Source: CAYXVJ01 sp050309435
GTDB lineage: Bacteria > Bacillota > Clostridia > Saccharofermentanales > Fastidiosipilaceae
Length of the DNA: 64,000 bases
Assembly (NCBI GenBank): GCA_050309435.1
Contig: JBNRMJ010000011.1
Coordinates: forward strand, 1 to 64,000
Direction: 5' to 3'
Both the position numbers and the translations under genes were made by a program. Below are positions 52,978-61,894 of the stretch, in pieces (the first letter of the stretch is position 1; each line of letters starts with the position of its first letter). Below the pieces are notes generated by a model. The model had not been told where the DNA came from, did no database searches, and saw only the letters and a list, made by a program, of their open reading frames with translations.

Positions 52978-54464
52978 TTGTCTGAACCCAAGCCTTCTGA
53001 TGTACCGGCTTTGATTAGATAACCTTGGGCCTTCAGGTCAACCTGATGGAGTTTTTTCTCCGCCATGCGGGGAATACCGGCTATGAAATGACCGTCGAAG
53101 CATGCCGAACAAGTGCCGCAGGTCAGACCTTTTACGCTTGCCTTCAAACCTTCCAGAGTAATATATTCCAGACTATCGGCTCCGATCATCAATCGCAGTG
53201 ATTCTTTATTCATGTTGGCGGCAGATAGCTCGTCTTGAGTCGGCATATCCACACCGTAAAAACATGGATAAGCAACCGGCGGCGCGGCGATTCTCAAGTG
53301 CACCTCCGCCACTCCGGCGCGTTTCAGCATGCTGATCACAAGTCGCGTCGTCGTGCCTCTGACGATTGAATCATCAACGAGAACCAGCCTCTTGCCCCGG
53401 ATCGGATCTCGCAGAGGGGAAAACTTCATGGAAACCGCCAATTCGCGTTGAATCTGAGTAGGTTTAATAAACGTTCGTCCGACATAGCGGTTTTTCAAGA
53501 TGCCTTGTTGATATGGCAAGCCCAGTTCTTCTGCATAACCCATCGCTGCCGTAATACCTGAATCCGGTGCCCCGATAACAATGTCAACGTCGGCAGGCGC
53601 CTCCCGGGCCAGAATTCGACCAGCTTCGCGCCGTACTTCGTAAATCGATGCACCGTCAACTATACTGTCAGGGCGTGAAAAGTAAACATATTCAAATAAA
53701 CAGATCCGACCATTGCTTCGTGCGCGCGGTCGAAACTCCTTCTGCATGAACTCCGAATGAAGGCCTTCTTTGCTTATCGTGATGATTTCACCGGGATCGA
53801 CATCCCGAATGAAATCGGCTCCGATGGTATCGAGCGCACAGGATTCTGAAGCCAGAACATATGAATCGCCTTGTCTGCCTAAACACAAGGGCCTTATACC
53901 CAGCGGATCGCGGACGCCATAGAGAGCATCTGATGTCAGAATCGTTAAAGCATAGGATCCGGATATCTCGGCCATAGTCAAGAATAAGGCATCTTCCATG
54001 CGGGAAGTCAGAATTCTGTTTCGGGCAATCAGCGTGAGTAAAACTTCGGAATCCGAGTCGCTGCTGAAAGTAGCCCCGTTCTCTTCCAGTTTCTCGCGAA
54101 GGAGATCCGCATTCGTGATCGAACCGTTGTTACTTAAAGCGATTTGACCATTTCGGGACTTGATCAATAACGGCATTAATGCTGCATCGCCTATACCGGA
54201 TTGAGTCGTGAGATTGACATGTCCGATCGCAGAAGGACCTTTAAGCAAATTTAAGGTCATCTCATCAAATACTTCCACGACCAGGCCTTGTTCTCGATGA
54301 GAAAAAAGACGACCGCCGTGATTCACACAAATTCCGGCCCCTTCCTGTCCGCGATGCTGGAGGGCAAATAAGCCGAAATAGGCCTGACGGGCGGCATCCG
54401 AACGCACACTTGCGGTATCGAATATACCGAAAACTCCGCACTTATCTTTTATCTCATGATTCAT
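52974..54464 (-). CDS. purF: Amidophosphoribosyltransferase
   Basis: A 496-aa Ntn-type enzyme that commits PRPP to purine synthesis. The short propeptide ends before Cys9 (DKCGVFGIFD), the nucleophile after processing. The PRPP-loop is LVLVDDSIVRGTT, and the Fe-S cluster ligands of the Bacillus-type enzyme are seen in GLTCGTCSACFDGHF near the C-terminus. It starts after a GGGAAATG stretch and is coupled to purN. Confidence 0.94.
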   Translation of the reverse strand: MNHEIKDKCGVFGIFDTASVRSDAARQAYFGLFALQHRGQEGAGICVNHGGRLFSHREQGLVVEVFDEMTLNLLKGPSAIGHVNLTTQSGIGDAALMPLLIKSRNGQIALSNNGSITNADLLREKLEENGATFSSDSDSEVLLTLIARNRILTSRMEDALFLTMAEISGSYALTILTSDALYGVRDPLGIRPLCLGRQGDSYVLASESCALDTIGADFIRDVDPGEIITISKEGLHSEFMQKEFRPRARSNGRICLFEYVYFSRPDSIVDGASIYEVRREAGRILAREAPADVDIVIGAPDSGITAAMGYAEELGLPYQQGILKNRYVGRTFIKPTQIQRELAVSMKFSPLRDPIRGKRLVLVDDSIVRGTTTRLVISMLKRAGVAEVHLRIAAPPVAYPCFYGVDMPTQDELSAANMNKESLRLMIGADSLEYITLEGLKASVKGLTCGTCSACFDGHFIAGIPRMAEKKLHQVDLKAQGYLIKAGTSEGLGSDK

Positions 54465-54484
54465 CGCAAGGCATTTCCCTTCGC

Positions 54485-54997
54485 TCAGTTTTGCGATCGG
54501 TCCTTGATGACCCTTTGCAGATCTTTATCTTTCCTGACCACTTTATCCCTTAATTCGTCTTTATATTGATGTAAGGCGGATCTTAATTCCGGCTTGCCGA
54601 CACCAAGGATTTGACAAGCCAAAACGGCCGCGTTGAGAGAACCGTTGATGGCAACAGTAGCAACAGGAATACCTGCGGGCATCTGGACTTCGGCCAAAAG
54701 TGCATCGACACCGTTTAACGGTCCCGAGGCCAGCGGAACAGCGATCACCGGCAATACAGTATAAGCCGCCAGTACACCAGGAAGATGTGCTGCCAGCCCG
54801 GCTGCCGCAATTATAACAGAGTAACCGTTGGCTTCGGCATTCGAGGCAAGCTCTGCTGCGCGTGTTGGTGTCCGGTGAGCCGAACAGATATGAGCGTCAT
54901 AATCGATATTAAACGCATCCAGACGGTCGAAACATGCCCCCATCAAAGCCAGGTCCGAATCACTGCCCATTACAATCAGTACTTTTCCATTACTCAT
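54485..54997 (-). CDS. purE: N5-CAIR mutase
   Basis: A 170-aa class I PurE. VLIVMGSDSDLALM and ICSAHRTPTRA are the catalytic motifs, and GAAAHLPG-type AAGLAAHLPGVLAAYTVLPV (in part) completes the site. Unlike most pur clusters it is not followed by purK. A long 25-residue basic tail (ELRDKVVRKDKDLQRVIKD) is present. GAGGG precedes the ATG. It lies 26 bases after prfB, with no riboswitch between. Confidence 0.92.
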   Translation of the reverse strand: MSNGKVLIVMGSDSDLALMGACFDRLDAFNIDYDAHICSAHRTPTRAAELASNAEANGYSVIIAAAGLAAHLPGVLAAYTVLPVIAVPLASGPLNGVDALLAEVQMPAGIPVATVAINGSLNAAVLACQILGVGKPELRSALHQYKDELRDKVVRKDKDLQRVIKDRSQN

Positions 54998-55023
54998 TAC
55001 GATCCCTCAAGAATGCGTCCTGT

Positions 55024-56157
55024 TCAGTTCGCAGCGGCTTTCCTCTCTCTGTCTTTCTGACTTTCGAGACTCAAATACGCGAAAATAAAGTCATCGATAT
55101 CCCCGTCCATGACTCCATCGACATCGGTGGATTCCTGATTCGTCCGATGATCCTTAACCATTGTGTAAGGCATAAAAACGTAAGAACGGATTTGGCTGCC
55201 CCAGGCAATATCCATCTGATCTCCTTTAAGATCCTCGATTCGTTCCATATTCGCAGCTTTAGCCAAAGCAAACAACTTCGCCTTCATCATGTTCATGGCC
55301 GTATCTCTGTTCTGGAATTGCGAGCGCTCAGCCTGACTGGCCGTGACGATACCGGTTGGCAAGTGAGTCAAACGAACGGCCGAAGACGTTTTGTTGACAT
55401 GCTGTCCGCCGGCGCCGGAAGCGCGGTAGACATCCATTTTTATATCTTCGGGGCGTATTTCGATATTAATCGTATCATCTAGCTCCGGTATCACCTCGCA
55501 AGAGGCAAAGGACGTATGGCGTCTTCCCGACGAGTCAAAAGGCGAAACACGAACCAAACGGTGCACGCCGATTTCGGATCTCAAATAACCATAGGCATTT
55601 TCACCGCTGATTTTTATGGATACACTCTTGAGACCGGCTTCGTCTCCGTCCAGAATATCAATGATTTTCGTTTCAAACTCATGAGCATCAGCCCAGCGCG
55701 AATACATACGATATAGCATTTCGCACCAGTCCTGGGCTTCTGTTCCGCCTGCACCGGCATGAAGAGTCAAAATTGCGTTTTTGTCGTCGTATTCTCCGAT
55801 TAACAAGGTCTCTAAACGAAGCTTCTCCATAGCAGCTTTGAGTTTACCCAGTTCGACTTCGACTTCCTTTAGCATCTCGCGATCTTCGGCTTCGTTACCG
55901 AGTTCACACATCAAAAGCAGCTCTTCGATTTTTTCGTCCAGGCTGTGAAAATGCTCGACCTTGCGTCGCAGGTGCGTGATTTTCGTTTGAATTTTCTGAG
56001 CTTTCTCGGCATCATCCCAGAAACCCGGTTCCATGGCGCGGGCTTCAAGCTCCGATGTTTCGTCGTCGATACGCGAAATATTGAGAGCCGATTTTAATTG
56101 TGCCAGCGGTTCGATCAGGTTCTCAACTTCCAGGCGATATTGTTCGAATTCAATCAT
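55024..56157 (-). CDS. prfB: Peptide chain release factor 2
   Basis: A 377-aa class I release factor for UAA and UGA. The stop-codon-reading SPF tripeptide is in VRVSPFDSSGRRHTSFAS, and the GGQ loop is in ASGAGGQHVNKTSSA. A coiled-coil N-terminal domain (about 60-110) has LHAGAGGTEAQDW after it. The gene reads through in one frame, without the programmed frameshift at codon ~26 found in most bacterial prfB genes. The N-terminal region MIEFEQYRLEVENL aligns with RF2 proteins that lack it. Confidence 0.94.
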   Translation of the reverse strand: MIEFEQYRLEVENLIEPLAQLKSALNISRIDDETSELEARAMEPGFWDDAEKAQKIQTKITHLRRKVEHFHSLDEKIEELLLMCELGNEAEDREMLKEVEVELGKLKAAMEKLRLETLLIGEYDDKNAILTLHAGAGGTEAQDWCEMLYRMYSRWADAHEFETKIIDILDGDEAGLKSVSIKISGENAYGYLRSEIGVHRLVRVSPFDSSGRRHTSFASCEVIPELDDTINIEIRPEDIKMDVYRASGAGGQHVNKTSSAVRLTHLPTGIVTASQAERSQFQNRDTAMNMMKAKLFALAKAANMERIEDLKGDQMDIAWGSQIRSYVFMPYTMVKDHRTNQESTDVDGVMDGDIDDFIFAYLSLESQKDRERKAAAN

Positions 56158-56166
56158 GTAGTCTGT

Positions 56167-57384
56167 TTACTCCTCAATTTGGGTTAATTCAATCTTATCT
56201 AAATCTCTATGCAGCCCGATAAACCGTTCGATACGATCCAGGGCCGTCTCTATATTCTCCAGAGAAGCCGCATAACTGATTCGTACAAATCCTTCTCCGC
56301 TCTCGCCAAAGGCCGAACCCGGAATGATCGCGACTTTCTCTTGCTTGAGCAGTTCTTCGCAGAATGTGTTCGAGTCCATGCCAGTGGAACGAATATCCGG
56401 AAAAACATAAAAGGCGCCCAGAGGTTCGAAGCAAGGCAGGCCCATCGCGTTCAAGCGCTTTACCAAAACCCGGCGACGCTGGTTATAAGCCTGCCGCATC
56501 ATCTCCACAGCGTCGTCTCCATGGCGTAATGCTTCCACGGCAGCACTTTGAGCCATGGTTGGCGCACTCATGATCACGTACTGATGGATTTTATTCATCG
56601 CAGCAATCACATCTGACGGTCCGAGCGCATAACCGATACGCCATCCCGTCATCGCAAAAGCTTTGGAAAATCCACCGATCACGATACAGCGATCACGCAG
56701 TTCAGGGAAATTGGCCAGAGAATAAAACCGGGCCGGTTGATAAGTCAGTTCTGCATATAGCTCATCGCTGATGACCATGATGTCCGGGTTATCACGCAAG
56801 ACAGGTACGACTTCGGCCCAGTCCGACTCTGTCATGACGGCTCCGGTCGGATTGTTCGGATAGGCCAGCAATATCATCCTGGTTTTTTTCGTTATCGCAT
56901 TTCTGAGATCTTCGGCTTGCAACTTAAAACTGCAGTCTGCCGATAACGGGAGTGATACCGCCACGCCACCCGATAAACTGACACAGGCAGCATAGGCGAC
57001 ATAAGCGGGCTCCGGAATTATTACTTCATCACCAGGATTAATCATGGCTCGAACAGCGGCATCAATGGCTTCGCTGCCACCGACCGTCACGAGCACTTCT
57101 GTTTTCGGGGAATAGTCATAATTATACCTGCGCTTGGTAAATTCGGCTATTTCCTCGCGTAACTCAATCATCCCCTGGTTAGCCGTGTAATGCGTTCGGC
57201 CCCGTTCCAGCGAGTAAATACCTTCTTCGCTGATATGCCAGGGTGTTACAAAATCGGGTTCTCCGATCGATAGTGATATTACCTGCCCTTTGAGCTCATT
57301 GGCCATGTCAAAGAATCGTCTAATACCCGAAGGCTTGAGATTCAGGACCCGCCTAGAGATCCGGCCGGGATCCCGGATCGTCAT
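56167..57384 (-). CDS. Class I PLP-dependent aminotransferase (PatA/AspC family)
   Basis: A 405-aa fold type I aminotransferase. ISLSIGEPDFVTPWHI, TYxGxxGxxxLR-like HYTANQGMIELREEIA, AYPNNPTGAVM, and the Schiff-base Lys in GGFSKAFAMTGWRIGY are diagnostic; RIS near the end binds the substrate carboxylate. It overlaps the Lrp gene stop by 4 bases. This Lrp-aminotransferase pair is common in Firmicutes. The amino acid handled is unknown. Confidence 0.9.
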   Translation of the reverse strand: MTIRDPGRISRRVLNLKPSGIRRFFDMANELKGQVISLSIGEPDFVTPWHISEEGIYSLERGRTHYTANQGMIELREEIAEFTKRRYNYDYSPKTEVLVTVGGSEAIDAAVRAMINPGDEVIIPEPAYVAYAACVSLSGGVAVSLPLSADCSFKLQAEDLRNAITKKTRMILLAYPNNPTGAVMTESDWAEVVPVLRDNPDIMVISDELYAELTYQPARFYSLANFPELRDRCIVIGGFSKAFAMTGWRIGYALGPSDVIAAMNKIHQYVIMSAPTMAQSAAVEALRHGDDAVEMMRQAYNQRRRVLVKRLNAMGLPCFEPLGAFYVFPDIRSTGMDSNTFCEELLKQEKVAIIPGSAFGESGEGFVRISYAASLENIETALDRIERFIGLHRDLDKIELTQIEE

Positions 57385-57908
57385 AATACAAGCACCTCTC
57401 GTTCATCTTCGGGACTTCCGGTTAAGCTGTGACCGTTCAACTTATACTTCTTCAAGATAAAATGCGTACGTGTCGAAAGCACGTCGTCAATGACCGAGAT
57501 TTTCTCCGAAACAAACTCCGCTACTTCGCGTAGCGTTTTTCCTTCTACGGTTACAAGAAGATCATAATCACCGCTCATGAGGTAACAAGAAGAAACTTCG
57601 CTGAAACTGTAGATCCGTTTGGCAATCTGATCAAAACCACGACCGCGCTGCGGAGTAACCCGGACTTCAATCAAACCGGTCACATCGTCTTCGCGAGCTC
57701 TTGACCAATCGATTAACGCACCATAACCAAGAATCACGCGCTCCTCTTCAAGCTCATGCATTAAATGATCGATATGAGGAGCGCTTGTACCGAGCAAGTC
57801 GGCAATTTCATCAACCGACAATCGACCCTTGGCATGCAAAAGTCGTAATAACTGATCCTTCAAATTTTTGTCGTTTTCATCATTTCTGCCTAAATTCTCT
57901 CCGGTCAT
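57381..57908 (-). CDS. Lrp/AsnC-family regulator
   Basis: A 175-aa regulator with an N-terminal winged helix (RLLHAKGRLSVDEIADLLG and HIDHLMHELEEERVILGYGALIDW, shown in parts) and a C-terminal RAM ligand domain (TGLIEVRVTP, SSCYLMSGDYDLLVTVEG). Start 57908 is preferred over a GTG 21 bases upstream, because AGGAGGAG lies right before it. It likely controls the linked aminotransferase in response to an amino acid. Confidence 0.9.
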   Translation of the reverse strand: MTGENLGRNDENDKNLKDQLLRLLHAKGRLSVDEIADLLGTSAPHIDHLMHELEEERVILGYGALIDWSRAREDDVTGLIEVRVTPQRGRGFDQIAKRIYSFSEVSSCYLMSGDYDLLVTVEGKTLREVAEFVSEKISVIDDVLSTRTHFILKKYKLNGHSLTGSPEDEREVLVL

Positions 57909-57949
57909 TTTACTCCTCCTCTGATCCACATAATCTATCTTGCGGATTG

Positions 57950-58789
57950 TTAGTTGTCCGAGTTATGGTCCGAGTCTTCTTCTTCGCGTCCGAGCAGCGT
58001 ACGCATGGCCTCCTGAGGATTACGGTTGAAAAACTGTTGAAGCGATATATAGCGCAACTGCTTGGCGAAAAATACGTAAGTAAGTCCGATCAAACGACCG
58101 CGCATCATAGCAGAAACAGCTGCTATTAAAGAAGCCAGAAGAATCCATGTCAGTTGATTGCTTCCTGCTATGGCCCTGCAGATGGATTCGATGACAGAGA
58201 CGAACATGCCGATCAGAACAAAGGAGAAGAAAATATAGAACTTCCTGTTCTTCGTCAGTTGATATGAACTATTGATGGCATCACCGATTTTCTGCCTTCT
58301 TTCTGCTATCAATAACGGTACGAATAAGATCATCATGGAACCGACGATTAAAGGAATCAGCAACATGAACATGCTAAAGAAAGCCGGTATAATCAGTAGA
58401 AATAACAAGAGCAATTGTTTCGGCAGAGATCGAAACATGGTCAAAACACCTTTCATGGCAGGCAGACCATCACGTTCGGCACTATATGCCGCGGCATAAA
58501 AATAACTGAAGAACAGGTTCAAAATCATCACAGCGATCTGCGATGCCAGAAAAAGCAAATTCCCTCCCGATAAGGCCGGCGGGTAAGATATCATTCCTTG
58601 ATCGGCATTCGGAGCCAGTGTCAAGTAACGATTCATCCAGGCAGATAAATTACTGAAATCGGTATCGCCCAGAGGAAAGAGAATGCTAAGCGCATTCAAA
58701 CCGAAGCATAGCAGAAACAAGATCTGAACCAGTCTCTCTTGCTTTAACTTATAGAATTTCAGTGCCTCCAAGGCTAAAATAAAGCTCAA
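57950..58789 (-). CDS. Polytopic membrane protein of unknown function
   Basis: A 279-aa protein with about six membrane helices (LVQILFLLCFGLNALSILF; FLASQIAVMILNLFFSYFYA; LLLLFLLIIPAFFSMFMLLI and others) and a short charged C-terminal tail rich in Asp/Glu. FLLIIPAFFSMFMLLIPLIVG followed by AERRQKIGDAINSSYQLTK resembles the membrane-only domain seen in DUF975- and GPDPase-memb-like proteins, but I cannot place it. It is followed by lrp after 42 bases. No signal or catalytic motif is visible. Confidence 0.6.
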   Translation of the reverse strand: MSFILALEALKFYKLKQERLVQILFLLCFGLNALSILFPLGDTDFSNLSAWMNRYLTLAPNADQGMISYPPALSGGNLLFLASQIAVMILNLFFSYFYAAAYSAERDGLPAMKGVLTMFRSLPKQLLLLFLLIIPAFFSMFMLLIPLIVGSMMILFVPLLIAERRQKIGDAINSSYQLTKNRKFYIFFSFVLIGMFVSVIESICRAIAGSNQLTWILLASLIAAVSAMMRGRLIGLTYVFFAKQLRYISLQQFFNRNPQEAMRTLLGREEEDSDHNSDN

Positions 58790-59230
58790 ATAGTTCTCCC
58801 GTCAAGCAAATCATTTTTTCTTCATCTGCTTTCCGCTATATTATATCACCAAGCCAAGTGAGGTGCGACCGTCATCATCTCGCTTCAGAGGCAGACCTTG
58901 ACGGAAAGCTCGCCGAAAACACGTCAAGTTTCCTCTTCTCATTTCTTCGATCACGGGGATCTTGCACAAATTATCCATTATTTTTTTGTTAAATATAATC
59001 GTATCGGCTTCAACAGACCATATTATGAAATGAGTTTGTTCAAACTAACTGTCTCGACTAAATTTTTTTATATCTTTTTATGAAAATAGACTTGCATGTT
59101 TAAATATCCTATGGTATTATCAATCCAACGGAAAAGTCCTATATACATTCTGCTCCGAACATGTCAGATTTACCTCTGAACAAGGAACATCGTTTTAAGA
59201 CAATCCGAAATAACCAAGGAGGTAAACCCC
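58790..59230. other. Intergenic region with the promoter of the zinc-ribbon gene
   Basis: About 440 bases. The right part holds a strong promoter (59092-59120) and AGGAGG ribosome-binding site for the small zinc-ribbon gene. The remaining 300 bases have no supported gene, repeat or obvious structured RNA. Confidence 0.5.
59092..59120 (+). promoter_or_regulatory. Strong sigma-A promoter of the zinc-ribbon gene
   Basis: TTGCAT (59092-59097), a 17-base spacer and TATTAT (59115-59120), with TGG directly before the -10 (extended -10 element) and T-rich DNA upstream. One of the best matches in the window. Confidence 0.65.
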
Positions 59231-59407
59231 ATGCCGGACAAAATGTTAAACTGTAAAGACTGTGGTGCTGAATTCGCTTTCACAGAAGGCGAGCAGGCCT
59301 TTTACAAGGAAAAGGGTTTTGAGAACGATCCCGTTCGTTGCCCTGATTGCCGCAGAGCTCGTAAGAACTCCCGCCGCAACAACAATAACTACGACAACAG
59401 ATATTAA
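59231..59407 (+). CDS. Small zinc-ribbon protein (probable zf-trcl family)
   Basis: A 58-aa protein. C8-x2-C11 and C37-x2-C40 form a zinc ribbon (LNCKDCGAEF, VRCPDCRRARK). The tail is Arg/Asn-rich (NSRRNNNNYDNRY), suggesting nucleic-acid or ribosome contact. AGGAGG at 59216-59221 is well placed before the ATG. Strong promoter and terminator flank it, so it is transcribed alone and probably highly expressed. Similar small zinc-ribbon proteins are frequent in Clostridia and bear no experimental function that I know. Confidence 0.8.
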   Translation: MPDKMLNCKDCGAEFAFTEGEQAFYKEKGFENDPVRCPDCRRARKNSRRNNNNYDNRY

Positions 59408-59454
59408 TCCAAGTTGTAGGAGACAGTCTTTTTAATTGAATGATTGATCTCAAG

Positions 59455-59483
59455 AGCCACCCGAATTTTCGGGTGGCTTTTTA
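59455..59483 (+). terminator. Terminator of the zinc-ribbon gene
   Basis: Perfect 11-bp stem AGCCACCCGAA/TTCGGGTGGCT with a TT loop, followed by TTTT. It also faces the end of hom on the minus strand, 12 bases away. Confidence 0.85.
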
Positions 59484-59494
59484 ATTTATAGCGG

Positions 59495-60748
59495 TTATTT
59501 CATCTGATCCCATTTTGCAATATATCGTATCAAACCGACCTGGTCAGATATTCCTGCATCAATCAACACAGCCGACAATTCTGCCTCGGTCAGCCTCCCT
59601 GTAAATCCAATATGAAGGACATCTTCTTCCGACACCGGTGAAGTAAAAGCTCTTAGAGACGCTAATATATCCGGGTTTGTCACTAGCTTCGTGGCTTCTC
59701 TTGTCTTCGGGAAAAGAAAGGCCTGCACCTTCTGCCCGTTTGAAGGTAAATAGAAGTTTTTATTCTCTTGGGTCCAGAGCTCGCTGATTTCTTTTCTATA
59801 AGGTGCGGTTGCTATCTGCATCATATCGCTCAATATGCTGCTGGCTGTTGGTTCGCTTCCGGCGCCCCGGCCATAATAAAGACAATCGCCTACTTCGGAT
59901 CCCTCAAGCATCAACGCATTATATACACCATTAACCATTGATAAAGGATGCTTGTCCGGTACAAGGTAAGGCGCAGTCATGACTCTGCGGCCGCCATTGG
60001 CATCAGTTTGCATCAACGCCAGCAACTTTATCTTCGCATGACGTCGTTTGGCGAAACGAATCTCTTCATGAGAAATCCGCTCGATACCGCTTGTGGCGAT
60101 ATGCTCCGGATCCAGATACTCACCGAAAAGGCGAGAGCAGATAATAGCAAGCTTGCGTGCAGTATCTTTTCCCATTATGTCATCTGATGGATCCTGCTCG
60201 GCATACCCCAGATGCTTTGCCCGGATGATTGCTTCGTTAAAGTCCATGTCGCATTCTTCCATCTCCTGAAGAATGAAGTTGCTTGTTCCGTTTAGTATTC
60301 CGGCGATTTGCGTGATATCATTGGCGGCCAAATCTTCTCGTAAACTGCGCAGTAAAGGTATCCCTCCGCCGACTGCCGCTTCATAAAGATAATAACAACC
60401 TTTCTCGCAAGCCAAACGAAGCAGCTCGGGACCATGTGTCGATACCAGTTCCTTATTAGACGTAATCACATGTTTACCCGCCGACAAAGCTAGTTTCGTG
60501 TATTCGTATGCGCTGCTTATGCCGCCGATGGTCTCCACAACAACTTCGATTTCTTCATCATAGAGAATTGCTTCGAAAGAATCCGCTTGAAATGAAAAGA
60601 GCGGCGTACCGCTCAAAGATTTCCTGTCTAATATCCACTTTAATTCAACTTGGAAGCCAAATCGCTTATATAAACGCTGACTGCTGTTTTGTATTAAACG
60701 GGCAACTCCGCTACCGACAACTCCGCAGCCTAATATTGCTACTTTCAT
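59495..60748 (-). CDS. hom: Homoserine dehydrogenase
   Basis: A 417-aa NAD(P)-dependent enzyme of threonine and methionine synthesis. The Rossmann start is VAILGCGVVGSGVARLI; ITSNKELVSTHG holds a catalytic Lys; EAAVGGGIPLLRSLRE and GILNGTSNFIL are family signatures; EAIIRAKHLGYAEQDPSDDI (in part: GYAEQDPSxD) is the classic motif. The last 70 residues form an ACT-like domain (VSEEDVLHIGFTGRLTEAEL). It follows the pheB-like ACT gene by 10 bases. Confidence 0.94.
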   Translation of the reverse strand: MKVAILGCGVVGSGVARLIQNSSQRLYKRFGFQVELKWILDRKSLSGTPLFSFQADSFEAILYDEEIEVVVETIGGISSAYEYTKLALSAGKHVITSNKELVSTHGPELLRLACEKGCYYLYEAAVGGGIPLLRSLREDLAANDITQIAGILNGTSNFILQEMEECDMDFNEAIIRAKHLGYAEQDPSDDIMGKDTARKLAIICSRLFGEYLDPEHIATSGIERISHEEIRFAKRRHAKIKLLALMQTDANGGRRVMTAPYLVPDKHPLSMVNGVYNALMLEGSEVGDCLYYGRGAGSEPTASSILSDMMQIATAPYRKEISELWTQENKNFYLPSNGQKVQAFLFPKTREATKLVTNPDILASLRAFTSPVSEEDVLHIGFTGRLTEAELSAVLIDAGISDQVGLIRYIAKWDQMK

Positions 60749-60757
60749 CTCCGACTC

Positions 60758-61204
60758 CTACTCATCTCCCCTGGCCAGAATCCGATGCGAACGCACGCCG
60801 GTGATCTTGGACAACTGGTTCATCAATTCACCCAATGTACAGTACATATCACGAGTTTCCAGTGAAACACTCAGGTCGGCCAGACCATTGATCGGTATTC
60901 CCTGATTGATGGTCAGAACATTAGCGTGCTGTTGGGCGAAGCAGGATAATATAGCAGCGAGCGTGCCCGGTAGATTTTCAATCACAAAGGTAAGCGTAAC
61001 TACATAACCTGCCGTGGTTTCATAGAAAGGCAGAATAGAATCTCTGTATTTATAGTAAGCACTACGGGAAATGCCTACCTCACGTACAGCTTCGTTGACG
61101 GAAGAACTCTTACCGGAGCTAAGCAGACGTTTAACTTCCATGACTTTCAGAAATACTTCCGGCAGTACCATAGACTTCACTAAGTAGAATTCATTATCTG
61201 ACAC
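60758..61204 (-). CDS. pheB: PheB-like ACT-domain protein
   Basis: About 148 aa. An N-terminal helical region (SDNEFYLVKSMVLPEVFLKV, VREVGISRSAYYKYRD, helix-turn-helix-like) precedes an ACT domain (TLTFVIENLPGTLAAILSCFA, GANVLTI-like HANVLTINQGIPING). This matches the PheB/UPF0735 family found next to hom in many Firmicutes and thought to be a sensor of amino acids. A GTG at 61204 is chosen because the family starts about there; GGGAGG lies 12 bases upstream. A GTG at 61231 is an alternative. Confidence 0.87.
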   Translation of the reverse strand: MSDNEFYLVKSMVLPEVFLKVMEVKRLLSSGKSSSVNEAVREVGISRSAYYKYRDSILPFYETTAGYVVTLTFVIENLPGTLAAILSCFAQQHANVLTINQGIPINGLADLSVSLETRDMYCTLGELMNQLSKITGVRSHRILARGDE

Positions 61205-61284
61205 GTTTAGATTTCGCCTCCCTGACTTCACTGTTCGTCCACCTAATATAGCACAGGCTTATCGTTCGAACAATTCACAAACGT

Positions 61285-61881
61285 TTACAAAAGTTCCTTA
61301 ATCAGCACTTCTCTCATGGCTTTCAGGGCTTTGGCCCGGTGCGAGAGACTGTTTTTCAGTTCAGGGCTCAACTCTGCGGTCGTCATTTTCAGTTCCGGTA
61401 AATAGAAAATCGGATCATAACCAAAGCCGTTCTTACCTCGTGCTTCATCGATGATTTCTCCGTCAAGTCTTCCTTCTACGGTAAACTCGCTCCCGTCCGG
61501 CCTGATAACAGCTATCGCGCAGTGAAAAGCCGCCAAGCGGTCGCTACTGCCGGATTCATCCAACAGTGCGCGAAGCCTGACAAATTTCTGCTCATAACTG
61601 CTATTCACGCCGGCAAAGCGAGCAGAGTAAATACCGGGAGCTCCGCCCAGTGCGTTCACGCTGAGCCCCGAATCATCGGCCAAGATATAGTCATTCGGAT
61701 ATTGTCTGCGAAGCGCGCGCACTTTAATCAGAGCATTGGCTTCAAAACTGTCACCGTCTTCTTCGATCTCTTCTACGTAGTGTAAATCAGACAGGGATAC
61801 CACTGTTAAGTTCAGATCCGATAAAATGCTTCGGATCTCGTTCACTTTATTTTCGTTATGACTAGCGACTATTAATCTCAT
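61285..61881 (-). CDS. rdgB: XTP/dITP pyrophosphatase
   Basis: A 198-aa house-cleaning Ham1/RdgB enzyme that hydrolyses ITP, dITP and XTP. VASHNENKVNEIRSIL is the N-terminal substrate loop, ILADDSGLSVNALGGAPGIYSARFAG (in parts: DDSGLSV and GIYSARFAG) the metal site, KNGFGYDPIFYLP the base-binding motif, and LKNSLSHRAKALKAM the C-terminal SHRxxA element. AGAGG lies before the ATG. It follows the methyltransferase gene in one operon. Confidence 0.94.
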   Translation of the reverse strand: MRLIVASHNENKVNEIRSILSDLNLTVVSLSDLHYVEEIEEDGDSFEANALIKVRALRRQYPNDYILADDSGLSVNALGGAPGIYSARFAGVNSSYEQKFVRLRALLDESGSSDRLAAFHCAIAVIRPDGSEFTVEGRLDGEIIDEARGKNGFGYDPIFYLPELKMTTAELSPELKNSLSHRAKALKAMREVLIKELL

Positions 61882-61894
61882 ATCAGACCTCTTC

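Noticed and set aside
54998..55023. Purine riboswitch before purE
   Set aside because: Only 26 bases separate prfB from purE; too short for an aptamer.
58898..59083. 61-codon open frame upstream of the zinc-ribbon gene
   Set aside because: No ribosome-binding site or protein-like pattern; sits in AT-rich promoter DNA.
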